Origin: JAKFDI01 sp044508835
GTDB taxonomy: Bacteria; Pseudomonadota; Gammaproteobacteria; Burkholderiales; Burkholderiaceae_C
Direction: 5' to 3'
Assembly: GCA_044508835.1 (NCBI GenBank)
Contig: JBIQHD010000064.1
Span: 1 to 7,108, forward strand
DNA length: 7,108 nucleotides
The position numbers and the translations under genes are program-made. Below the pieces are notes generated by a model that worked only from the letters and a program-made list of their open reading frames with translations, searched no databases and was not told the DNA's origin. How positions within the stretch are numbered: position 1 is the first letter of the stretch; every line of letters starts with the position of its first letter. Of this stretch, positions 1 to 6,534 are shown piece by piece.

Positions 1-31
1 CTTCAACCAGCCAAACCGGACTGCGCGCGCG

Positions 32-143
32 CTTCGACAAGCTCAGCGCGAACGGGGTTTCAGGCGACGAGCGCTTCGATACCTCAGCGCGAACGGGTGG
101 GGTTGACGGGGGCGAGCGCTTCGACGAGCTCAGCACGAACGGG
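32..143. repeat. Three imperfect copies of a short intergenic repeat
   Basis: Three related copies lie at about 32-57, 71-97 and 116-143, spaced roughly 40-45 bp apart. They share the core CTTCGACAAGCTCAGCGC followed by GAACGGG. Copy 2 is degenerate (GATACCTCAGCGC) and copy 3 has GACGAGCTCAGCAC. A further fragment, TGAGTACGAACGG, appears at 181-193. This is an intergenic repeat type I associate with Comamonadaceae-like genomes; its function is unknown to me. No gene is supported in 1-240. Confidence 0.75.
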
Positions 144-220
144 CCTTCGTGGCGTTTGCACTTTTGAACGCGAACCCGTATGAGTACGAACGGCTTCCCA
201 GGAGCGGTCTTTTCTCTTGT

Positions 221-239
221 CGTTCCTCGAAGGGGAACG
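221..239 (-). terminator. Weak hairpin just after the dioxygenase stop codon
   Basis: CGTTCC (221-226) and GGAACG (234-239) form a perfect 6-bp stem around a 7-nt loop, starting one base after the stop codon of the minus-strand dioxygenase. Read on the minus strand, the hairpin is followed by an A-rich and not a T-rich stretch, so it is not a classic intrinsic terminator. It may protect the 3' end of the message or be a remnant of the neighbouring repeat. Confidence 0.3.
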
Positions 240-240
240 G

Positions 241-1095
241 TCAGTCGAACCGCCCTTCCCGCAGCCACTTCGTCGCCACCCACTTCTCGCCCGCCACGAC
301 CGGCGTGCCGCCGTGCAGCGAGCGCGTCATGGGGTGCGGGCGGTCGTAGCTGAAGAACACCGCGTTGCCCTGGATCGGCGCCACTTCGAGGTTGACGTCG
401 GGGAAGACGGTGGCGCCGCCCTGCCGCGGCGTGTTCAGGTACATGACGATGGTCGCCACGCGCTGGCCGCCGCGGCGCAGGATGGCGGGCGTGCCGGGCT
501 GCGACGGGTCGAAGTAGTCGTAGTGCGGCTTGTATTCCGCGCCCGGCCGGTAGCGCAGGATCTGCAGGCCCTCGCCGTTCTCGACCGGCCAGTCGAGCAG
601 CGCGGCGATGCGCGCCTCGATGCGCGCGCACACCGCATGCTCGCCGCGCCCGAAGAACATGCCTTCGCTGGTGCGCGCGGCGTTGACCTCGCTGCCGCCG
701 GTGTCGAGCTGCACGGTCTCGGAGCGCGCCAGGCGCGCCTCGGCCAGCGCCATCAGTTCCTCGCACTCGGCGGGCGTGACCAGCCCGCCCAGGACCACGA
801 CGCGCGGGTTGCGCACCGAGGCGAGCACCTGCACGTCCCGGTCGCCGGCGGGCAGCACGGGCTCGTTGCCGTGCGGCATCGGCTCGGGCACGGCCACGGG
901 CGGCGGCAGGCCGCGCGCGCGGGCGTCGTCCGCCAGGTGGCCGCGCAGCGTCTCTTCCAGCGCGGCCATGGCCACGTCTTCGCTCCAGCCGCTCTTGAGC
1001 ATGGCCTCGAGCACGGCGTCGGGCGGCTGGCCGGCCGCGGCCTGCGCGACGATCCACTGGCGGAGTTCGGGGGTGACTTGCTGGGTCGAGCTCAT
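241..1095 (-). CDS. 2OG-Fe(II) oxygenase, prolyl 4-hydroxylase-like
   Basis: This is a 284-residue soluble protein with a C-terminal double-stranded beta-helix dioxygenase domain. Such enzymes couple 2-oxoglutarate decarboxylation to substrate hydroxylation at an Fe(II) centre. The iron ligands are visible as H191-x-D193 (KPHYDYF) and H261 (SLHGG), and K271, ten residues later (GEKWVATKW), is the expected 2-oxoglutarate carboxylate ligand. This spacing matches the prolyl 4-hydroxylase subgroup. Residues 8-50 form a helical, UBA-like N-terminal segment (ELRQWIVAQ...GW) before a Pro-rich linker at 64-85. I chose the ATG at 1095 (MSSTQQ) because the longer frame to 1203 would run into yaaA and its extra residues look like shadow coding. 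No strong Shine-Dalgarno sequence is seen. The gene lies 37 bp downstream of yaaA on the same strand, so co-transcription is likely. The substrate cannot be told from the sequence. Confidence 0.88.
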   Translation of the reverse strand: MSSTQQVTPELRQWIVAQAAAGQPPDAVLEAMLKSGWSEDVAMAALEETLRGHLADDARARGLPPPVAVPEPMPHGNEPVLPAGDRDVQVLASVRNPRVVVLGGLVTPAECEELMALAEARLARSETVQLDTGGSEVNAARTSEGMFFGRGEHAVCARIEARIAALLDWPVENGEGLQILRYRPGAEYKPHYDYFDPSQPGTPAILRRGGQRVATIVMYLNTPRQGGATVFPDVNLEVAPIQGNAVFFSYDRPHPMTRSLHGGTPVVAGEKWVATKWLREGRFD

Positions 1096-1132
1096 CCGGC
1101 CATTCTGCAAGAGCCGCCGAAGGCCCTGCCGC

Positions 1133-1915
1133 TCAGAGCGCCTCGGGCAGCCGGCGGCGGAACACCAGCCTGTCGGGCTCGGACGCTTCGGGCGCGAAGG
1201 CATAGCCCTCCAGGCCGAAGCGCTCGAGCGCCTGCGGATGCAGTGCGCGCTCGCGGATGAGGTGCCGCGCCATCAGGCCCCGCGCGCGCTTGGCGTAGAA
1301 GCTGATGATCTTGTAGCGCCCGCCCTTCCAGTCCTCGAACACGCACTCGATGACGCGCGGCTTGAGCGCCTTCCGGTCGGCCGCGCGGAAGTACTCCTGC
1401 GAGGCGAGGTTGACGATGACGGGCGAGCCGGTCTTCGCGCTCAGCCGGTTCAGGTGCCTGGCCACGGCGTCGCCCCAGTAGTCGTAGAGGTTGCGCCCGT
1501 GCGGGCCGCCGAGCGCGGTGCCCATCTCCAGCCGGTAGGGCTGCAGCCGGTCGAGCGGGCGCAGCACGCCGTACAGGCCGGAGAGGATGGCCACGTGCTC
1601 GTTCGCCCAGGCGAGGTCGGCGGCGTCGAGCGTCCTCGCGTCAAGCCCCTCGTACACGTCGCCGTTGAAGGCCATCACCGCCGCGCGGCTGTTCTTCGCG
1701 GTGAAGCGCGGCGACCAGGCGGCGTAGCGCGCGACGTTGAGCTCGGCCAGCGGCGCCGAGAGGTTCATCAGCGCGGCGATGTCGTCCACCGACTGCGTGC
1801 GCAGCAGGCCGATCAGCTCGGCCGCCCGCGCGGCGAAATGCGGCGTGGCCGTGGCGGCGACGGGGGTGGGCGTGTCGTAGTCGAGCGACTTGGCGGGAGA
1901 CAGCAGGAGCAGCAT
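1133..1915 (-). CDS. yaaA: YaaA, peroxide-stress/iron-limiting protein (UPF0246/DUF328)
   Basis: The 260-residue product is full length for the family (E. coli YaaA is about 258 residues). Family signatures occur in order: SPAKSLD (6-12), FNGDVYEGLDA (83-93), ILSGLYGVLRPLD (110-122), PYRLEMGT (126-133), NLASQEYF (169-176) and FYAKRARGLMAR (206-217). In E. coli, YaaA is induced by OxyR and lowers free intracellular iron during peroxide stress, which limits Fenton damage to DNA and proteins; the family also has DNA-binding features. The start MLLLLSPAKS at 1915 fits the conserved N-terminus. The longer frame to 2068 would overlap the end of dnaE2 with shadow sequence and is rejected. The gene sits 50 bp downstream of dnaE2 on the same strand. 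No convincing Shine-Dalgarno or OxyR site was picked out by eye, so read-through from dnaE2 is plausible. Confidence 0.93.
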   Translation of the reverse strand: MLLLLSPAKSLDYDTPTPVAATATPHFAARAAELIGLLRTQSVDDIAALMNLSAPLAELNVARYAAWSPRFTAKNSRAAVMAFNGDVYEGLDARTLDAADLAWANEHVAILSGLYGVLRPLDRLQPYRLEMGTALGGPHGRNLYDYWGDAVARHLNRLSAKTGSPVIVNLASQEYFRAADRKALKPRVIECVFEDWKGGRYKIISFYAKRARGLMARHLIRERALHPQALERFGLEGYAFAPEASEPDRLVFRRRLPEAL

Positions 1916-1965
1916 GGCAGGGGCCGGTGGGATCGGGAACGCGCGGCGAACTCTACCGGCAGCCC

Positions 1966-4900
1966 TCACCTGAAATCGCGGCTGCGGTTTTCCAGCCCCT
2001 GCAGCAGCGGCGTGTGGTCGACCAGCCGCGAGGCCACGAGGTGCATCACCCCGCCCTCGCGCTGCCACTGGCCGTAGACGGTGAGCAGCCGCGCCGCCAG
2101 CAGCGGGCGGCGCTGCGACTCGACCACGCGCGGCCAGACGATCACGTTGACGGCGCCGGTCTCGTCTTCCAGCGTGACGAAGACGGTGCCCTTGGCCGTC
2201 CCGGGCCGCTGGCGGTGGGTGACCAGGCCGCTGGCGCGCGCCAGCCGCCCGCTGGGAAACCCCTGCAGCACCGCCGCCGGCTGCACCCTGAAGGCCGACA
2301 GCGCCTCGCGCAGCAGTGCCAGCGGATGGCGCCCGAGCGTGAGGCCGACGGCGCGGTAGTCGGCCAGCATCCGCTGCGTTTCACCGGGCTCGGCGAGCGG
2401 CACGGCCGGCTCGTGCACGCGGGTGGCGCGCAGCATCTCGGTGGGCCGGGTGTCGACGCCGGCCACCGCCCAGGCGGCCTGGTGGCGATGGCCGGCGAGG
2501 CCCGCGAGCGCATCGGCCTCGGCCAGGGCGCGCAGGTCGCGGGCGTCAAGGCCGGCGCGGCGCGACAGGTCCTCGACCGACTCGAACGGCGCCTCGCCGC
2601 GTGCCTGCACGATGCGCTCGGGCGCTTTCTCCGACAGGCCGCGGACGCGGTCCAGCCCCAGGCGCACCGGCCACAGCCCGGCATCGCCGGCCGGGCCGGC
2701 TTCGAGCGTGCTCTGCGCCCCGCTCACGCACACGTCCACCGGCCGCACCTCGACGCCATGCGCACGGGCATCGCGCACCAGTTGCGCCGGCGCGTAGAAG
2801 CCCATCGGCTGGCTGTTCAGCAGGCCGGCGAGAAAGGCGTCGGGATGGCGGCATTTCATCCAGCTGCTGTCGTAGGCGAGCAGCGCGAAGCTCGCCGCAT
2901 GGCTTTCGGGAAAGCCGTATTCGCCGAAGCCTTCGAGCTGCTTGAAGATGCGCTCGGCATAGTCGCGGTCATACTCGTTCTTCACCATGCGCTCGACCAG
3001 CCGGTCGCGGAACGGCCCGAGCCCGCCCTTGCGCTTCCAGGCCGCCATGGCGCGGCGCAGCTGGTCGGCCTCGCCGGCGGTGAAGTCGGCGGCGATCATC
3101 GCGATCTGCATCACCTGCTCCTGGAAGATCGGGATGCCTTTCGTGCGCGCGAGCGCGGGGCGCAGCGCCTGGGGATAGTCGAGCTCGTCGTCGGGAATGC
3201 CGCGGTTCTTCAGGTAGGGATGCACCATGCCGCCGTGGATCGGCCCCGGCCGCACGATCGCCACCTGCACGATCAGGTCGTCGAAGCAGCGCGGCGCCAG
3301 GCGCGGCAGCATGCTCATCTGCGCGCGGCTCTCGATCTGGAACACGCCGATGGTGTCGGCGCGGCGGATCATCTCGAAGGTGGGCTCGTCCTTGTCCGGG
3401 ATGTCTTCCAGCGCGAACGCGGCGCCGCGCTTGCGGCCGATGAATTCGAGCGAGCGCCGCATCGCGCTCAGCATGCCGAGCGCGAGCACGTCGACCTTCA
3501 TCAGGCGCAGCGATTCGAGGTCGTTCTTGTCCCACTGGATGACGCTTCGGCCTTCCATGCTGGCGTTCTCGACCGGCACGAGCCGCGACATCTGCTCGGC
3601 GGCGATGACGAAGCCGCCCGGGTGCTGGCTCAGGTGGCGCGGAAAGCCGATGAGCTGCACGGTGAGCTCCATCCACAGCCGCACCAGCGGCGCGTCGGGG
3701 TCGAAGCCCTGCTCGCGCAGCCGCTCGGGCGCCACGCTGCGGCCATCGAACCACTGTTGGGATTTGCTCACCGCGTCGATGCGCTGCAGGTCGAAGCCGA
3801 GCGCGCGGCCCACGTCGCGCAGGGCCGAGCGCGGCCGGTAGCTGATGACCACGGCCGCGAGCGCGGCGCGGTGGCGACCGTACTTCTTGTAGATGTGCTG
3901 GATGACCTCTTCGCGCCGCTGGTGCTCGAAGTCGATGTCGATGTCGGGCGGCTCGTTGCGCTCGGCGCTGACGAAGCGCTCGAACAGCAGGGTGGCACGC
4001 TCCGGATCGATCGCCGTGACGCCCAGGCAATAGCACACCGCCGAATTGGCGGCGCTGCCGCGGCCCTGGCACAGGATCTCGCGGTCGCGCGCCCATTGCA
4101 CGATCTCGGCCACGGTGAGGAAGTAGCGCTCGTAGTTCAGGCGAGCGATGAGCCCGAGCTCGATGTCGATCCGCTCGCGCACCTTGTCGGGCGCGCCGTG
4201 CGGATAGCGCTTCGACATCCCGGCCAGGGTGAGCTTGCGCAGGTGACTGGCCGGCGTCTCGCCCGGCGGCACCAGTTCCTGCGGGTACTCGTATTGCAAT
4301 TCGTCGAGCGAGAAGGTGCAGCGCGCGGCCATCGCCACGCTTTGCGCGAGCCACGCCGGCTTGTAGAGGGCCGCGAGGCGCGAACGAGGCCGCAGGTGCT
4401 GTTCGGCATTGGCGGCGATGCCGGCGCCGCACTGCGCCACCGGCAGGTTCAGGCGCGTGGCGGTGAGCGTGTCCTGCAGCGGCTTGCGCGAGCGCACGTG
4501 CATCAGCACGTCGCCGGCCGCGACGATGGGCAGGCCGACGCGGCCGGCGACGTGCTCGACACGGGCGGCGAGCACGTCGTCGTCGGCACGGCCGAGCAGC
4601 TCGACGGCGATGGCGGCGCGGTCCTGGAACCAGGTCTTGAGCCACATCGCATCGGCGGACACCTGCTCGACGGGCTGCGACGCCTCGGGCACCAGCAGGG
4701 CGAGGCAATCGGGCAGGCCGGCGAGCATGGGCGCGCTGGGTTCCTTGCCCTCCACGTCGTCGCGCCAGGCGACGTAGCGGCCCTTGTCCGCACGCCGGCG
4801 CGCCAGCGTGATCCAGTGCGACAGGTTGCCGTAGCCGCGGCGAGTCTGGGCGAGGAGGACGAGGCGGAGCGGCGACTCGCCGGAAGGTGCGGCGGCCGGC

Positions 4901-5205
4901 AAAGGGGGCGGCGCCGCGGCCGGCGTGCCGGCGGAAGGCGCCTGCAGATCGAAGACCGAGGCACGCGGGGGCGCGTCGCGCTGCAGGCGCATTTCGCAGC
5001 CGATGATCAGCGAAAAGCCGAACTCCTTCGCCGCCTCGTGCGCGCGCACCACGCCGGCAAACGAGCATTCGTCGGTGATCGCCAGCGCGCCGTAGCGCAG
5101 CGCCTGCGCGCGCGCCACCAATTCGGCCGGATGCGACGCGCCGGTGAGAAAGCTGAAGTTGCTGCGGCAATGCAGCTCGGCATAGGACGGCAGCGTGGTC
5201 TTCAT
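1966..5205 (-). CDS. dnaE2: Error-prone DNA polymerase III alpha subunit DnaE2/ImuC
   Basis: This 1079-residue C-family polymerase has the usual DnaE2 length. Domains in order are: an N-terminal PHP domain opening with the DnaE2-type motif YAELHCRSNFSFLTGASHP (8-26), then the palm/fingers with PDIDIDF at 420-426. D421 and D423 correspond to the first two catalytic aspartates of E. coli DnaE, and D572 (LMKVDVLALG) is the likely third. Helix-hairpin-helix/C-terminal regions follow (GFPESHAASFALLAYDSSWMK around 764-784 is typical), with an OB fold at about 985-1060. DnaE2 does SOS-induced translesion synthesis and damage mutagenesis, normally with ImuB supplying beta-clamp contact and ImuA as an accessory. 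Neither is adjacent: the gene directly upstream, 86 bp away on the same strand, is an integron integrase. A Pro/Ala-rich insertion at about 88-111 interrupts the PHP domain. The frame is intact. There is no clear Shine-Dalgarno sequence and no LexA box just upstream. Confidence 0.96.
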   Translation of the reverse strand: MKTTLPSYAELHCRSNFSFLTGASHPAELVARAQALRYGALAITDECSFAGVVRAHEAAKEFGFSLIIGCEMRLQRDAPPRASVFDLQAPSAGTPAAAPPPLPAAAPSGESPLRLVLLAQTRRGYGNLSHWITLARRRADKGRYVAWRDDVEGKEPSAPMLAGLPDCLALLVPEASQPVEQVSADAMWLKTWFQDRAAIAVELLGRADDDVLAARVEHVAGRVGLPIVAAGDVLMHVRSRKPLQDTLTATRLNLPVAQCGAGIAANAEQHLRPRSRLAALYKPAWLAQSVAMAARCTFSLDELQYEYPQELVPPGETPASHLRKLTLAGMSKRYPHGAPDKVRERIDIELGLIARLNYERYFLTVAEIVQWARDREILCQGRGSAANSAVCYCLGVTAIDPERATLLFERFVSAERNEPPDIDIDFEHQRREEVIQHIYKKYGRHRAALAAVVISYRPRSALRDVGRALGFDLQRIDAVSKSQQWFDGRSVAPERLREQGFDPDAPLVRLWMELTVQLIGFPRHLSQHPGGFVIAAEQMSRLVPVENASMEGRSVIQWDKNDLESLRLMKVDVLALGMLSAMRRSLEFIGRKRGAAFALEDIPDKDEPTFEMIRRADTIGVFQIESRAQMSMLPRLAPRCFDDLIVQVAIVRPGPIHGGMVHPYLKNRGIPDDELDYPQALRPALARTKGIPIFQEQVMQIAMIAADFTAGEADQLRRAMAAWKRKGGLGPFRDRLVERMVKNEYDRDYAERIFKQLEGFGEYGFPESHAASFALLAYDSSWMKCRHPDAFLAGLLNSQPMGFYAPAQLVRDARAHGVEVRPVDVCVSGAQSTLEAGPAGDAGLWPVRLGLDRVRGLSEKAPERIVQARGEAPFESVEDLSRRAGLDARDLRALAEADALAGLAGHRHQAAWAVAGVDTRPTEMLRATRVHEPAVPLAEPGETQRMLADYRAVGLTLGRHPLALLREALSAFRVQPAAVLQGFPSGRLARASGLVTHRQRPGTAKGTVFVTLEDETGAVNVIVWPRVVESQRRPLLAARLLTVYGQWQREGGVMHLVASRLVDHTPLLQGLENRSRDFR

Positions 5206-5291
5206 GGCGCGATGGGCCGGTCATGCGCGCGGCGATGCGCGGCGGCATCTGCCGGCTCAGCGTCTCGTCAACGCTTCATCCGTTCAGCGGG
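5206..5291 (-). other. intI-dnaE2 intergenic gap without its own SOS box
   Basis: These 86 bp separate the intI stop from the dnaE2 start on the minus strand. I see no CTGT-N8-ACAG LexA box, no intrinsic terminator with a T-tract and no recognisable imuB remnant. A short inverted repeat AGCGT/ACGCT (5259-5263 and 5271-5275) is the only structure. The absence of a terminator and of an SOS promoter is what makes transcription of dnaE2 from the intI promoter plausible. Confidence 0.5.
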
Positions 5292-6452
5292 TCAGGCTGC
5301 GCTCGCCGCCACGACATAGCGGCCCAGCGGCATGCGTGCGGCCGGCCAGCGCGCCACGCCGTGCCCGGCGGGATGGGCGGCATCGGCATCGACATCGACA
5401 ACGCCATGGTCCGGCGGCTGCCGTGCCAGCGCGACGTCGAGCGCCATGTCCAGCGACGCATCGAGCACGTCGAGCGGGCTGCGGACCCCACCGCCAGCCA
5501 CCTTCAGCACATGGGTGTAGATCATGGTGGTGCTCACGTCGGCATGGCCCAGCAGTTCCTGCACCGTGCGGATGTCGTAGCCGCCTTGCAGCAGGTGCGT
5601 GGCGAACGAATGGCGCAGGGTGTGCGGCGTGGCCGGCTTGTGGATGCCCGCCTGCTCGACCGCCCGCTTGAACGCGCGCTGGAAGCCCTGATCGTGGAGA
5701 TGGTGCCGGCGCTCCGCGCCCGTACGCGGGTCGGTCGACGGCTGGTCCTGCGGAAACACCCAGAACCACGTCCACGACGCCGGCGCGCGCGGGTACTTGC
5801 GCTCCAACGCATTCGGCAGGTGGACGCCGCCGCGCCCGGCCTCGCGGTCGGCCGACCACAGCAGGCGCGAGCGCGCCATCTGCGCGCGCAGGGCGGGCAC
5901 CAGCGACGCGGGCAGCATCACCACGCGGTCCTTCGCGCCCTTGCCCTCGCGCACGACGATGGCGCGCCGCTCGAAATCGACATCCTTCACCCGCAGGCGA
6001 ACGCCTTCCATGATGCGCATGCCCGTGCCGTAGAGCAACTGCGCCAGCAGCCGATGGACGCCATCGAGCCGCATCAACAGCCGCGCCACCTCATCGGTGG
6101 TCAGGACCACCGGCAAGCGCGGCGTCGCCCTGGGACGGCCGATCCTGTTCATCCACGGCAAGTCGACACCCAGCACCTTCTGATAGAGAAACATCAATGC
6201 CGACAGCGCCTGCTTGTGCGTGGACACGGCCACCGAACGCTCATTGGCCAGCCAGCTGAGGAATTCCTCCACCTCGGCGCCGCCCATCTCCAGTGGATGG
6301 CGCACGCCGTGAAAGCGCACGAAGGCCCGCACCCAATGGACGTAGGCCTGCTCCGTCCGTATGCTGTAGTGCAAATAACGAATCCGCTCTCGCACCTGAT
6401 CCAGCAGACGTGCGGACTTCAGCGGGGGCAGGGAGGGCGCCGGATGAGTCAT
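5292..6452 (-). CDS. intI: Integron integrase IntI (class 1-like tyrosine recombinase)
   Basis: The 386-residue site-specific recombinase captures and shuffles gene cassettes by attI x attC recombination. From the ATG at 6452 (MTHPAPSLPPLKS) it aligns without gaps, as far as I recall it, to class 1 IntI1. Catalytic R146, K171, H277, R280, H303 and nucleophile Y312 all fall at the IntI1 numbers. The core-binding domain spans about 14-98 (ERIRYLHYSIRTEQAYVHW) and the catalytic domain about 113-320. The integron-specific helix ALERKYPRA (215-223) followed by WTWFWVF separates it from XerC/D. The longer frame to 6506 starts with a TTG that is part of the promoter and crosses the LexA box, so it is rejected. 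Oddity: IntI1 ends shortly after GVRSPLDAL (337 residues), whereas this protein runs on for about 50 Ala/Asp-rich residues of no recognised family. It is divergent from the cassette and upstream of dnaE2 on the same strand. Confidence 0.96.
   Translation of the reverse strand: MTHPAPSLPPLKSARLLDQVRERIRYLHYSIRTEQAYVHWVRAFVRFHGVRHPLEMGGAEVEEFLSWLANERSVAVSTHKQALSALMFLYQKVLGVDLPWMNRIGRPRATPRLPVVLTTDEVARLLMRLDGVHRLLAQLLYGTGMRIMEGVRLRVKDVDFERRAIVVREGKGAKDRVVMLPASLVPALRAQMARSRLLWSADREAGRGGVHLPNALERKYPRAPASWTWFWVFPQDQPSTDPRTGAERRHHLHDQGFQRAFKRAVEQAGIHKPATPHTLRHSFATHLLQGGYDIRTVQELLGHADVSTTMIYTHVLKVAGGGVRSPLDVLDASLDMALDVALARQPPDHGVVDVDADAAHPAGHGVARWPAARMPLGRYVVAASAA
6337..6365 (+). promoter_or_regulatory. 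Pc-like cassette promoter inside intI
   Basis: TGGACG (6337-6342), a 17-bp spacer and TATGCT (6360-6365) sit within the intI coding region and point toward attI. The place matches the class 1 Pc promoter (variants such as TGGACA-N17-TAAGCT), in the same part of the integrase gene. Each hexamer matches the sigma-70 consensus at four of six positions, so activity is probably weak to moderate. It would drive the cassette gene from about 220 bp upstream of the attI crossover. The hexamers are seen; the function is inferred from homology of position. Confidence 0.6.
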
Positions 6453-6461
6453 CGAGGATAT

Positions 6462-6481
6462 CACTGTATGAATGTACAGTG
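6462..6481. promoter_or_regulatory. LexA (SOS) box controlling intI
   Basis: CTGTATGAATGTACAG at 6464-6479 is an exact CTGT-N8-ACAG LexA operator. It sits in a longer perfect palindrome with arms CACTGTA (6462-6468) and TACAGTG (6475-6481). It lies 11 bp upstream of the intI ATG and overlaps the predicted -10 of the intI promoter, so bound LexA should block transcription. Class 1 and Vibrio integrases are known to be SOS-controlled through a LexA box at this place. Confidence 0.92.
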
Positions 6482-6506
6482 TATACGCTGCTGGAGCAGG
6501 CTTCAA
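6478..6506 (-). promoter_or_regulatory. Predicted intI promoter (PintI)
   Basis: Read on the minus strand, TTGAAG (6506-6501) is a -35 candidate and TACACT (6483-6478) a -10 candidate, 17 bp apart. Each matches four of six consensus bases. The -10 overlaps the right half of the LexA box, as expected for an SOS-repressed promoter. It leads into intI and perhaps into dnaE2 beyond it. Confidence 0.6.
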
Positions 6507-6534
6507 GCGGGGCTCAGAGGATTGAGCATTCCCA

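Noticed and set aside
1096..1203. Extended N-terminus of the dioxygenase
   Set aside because: It overlaps the 3' end of yaaA and has shadow-like Arg/Pro/Ser composition; MSSTQQ at 1095 is the natural start.
1916..2068. Extended N-terminus of YaaA (MAARGRG...)
   Set aside because: It overlaps the 3' end of dnaE2 and precedes the conserved family start MLLLLSPAKSLD.
2969..5248. Minus-strand 759-codon frame overlapping dnaE2, tested as an imuB remnant
   Set aside because: Arg/Ala/His-rich shadow frame of dnaE2 with no Y-family polymerase motif.
5259..5275. Inverted repeat AGCGT/ACGCT as a terminator between intI and dnaE2
   Set aside because: Only a 5-bp stem with a 7-nt loop and no T-tract on either side; too weak to call.
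1927..5319. Plus-strand open frame of 1130 codons opposite dnaE2
   Set aside because: It is a G+C-rich antisense shadow of dnaE2, rich in His/Arg/Ala/Gln with no domain; dnaE2 itself has clear catalytic motifs.
6453..6506. Upstream TTG start for the integrase, adding 18 residues
   Set aside because: The TTG is part of the predicted -35 and the added codons run through the -10 and the LexA box; the ATG at 6452 gives exact collinearity with IntI1.
6509..6533. Inverted repeat GCTCA-GAGGAT-TGAGC between PintI and attI as a regulatory hairpin
   Set aside because: A 5-bp stem (6512-6516 with 6523-6527), plus possible GGG/CCC flanks that do not align evenly; no known role at this place in integrons, so not annotated.
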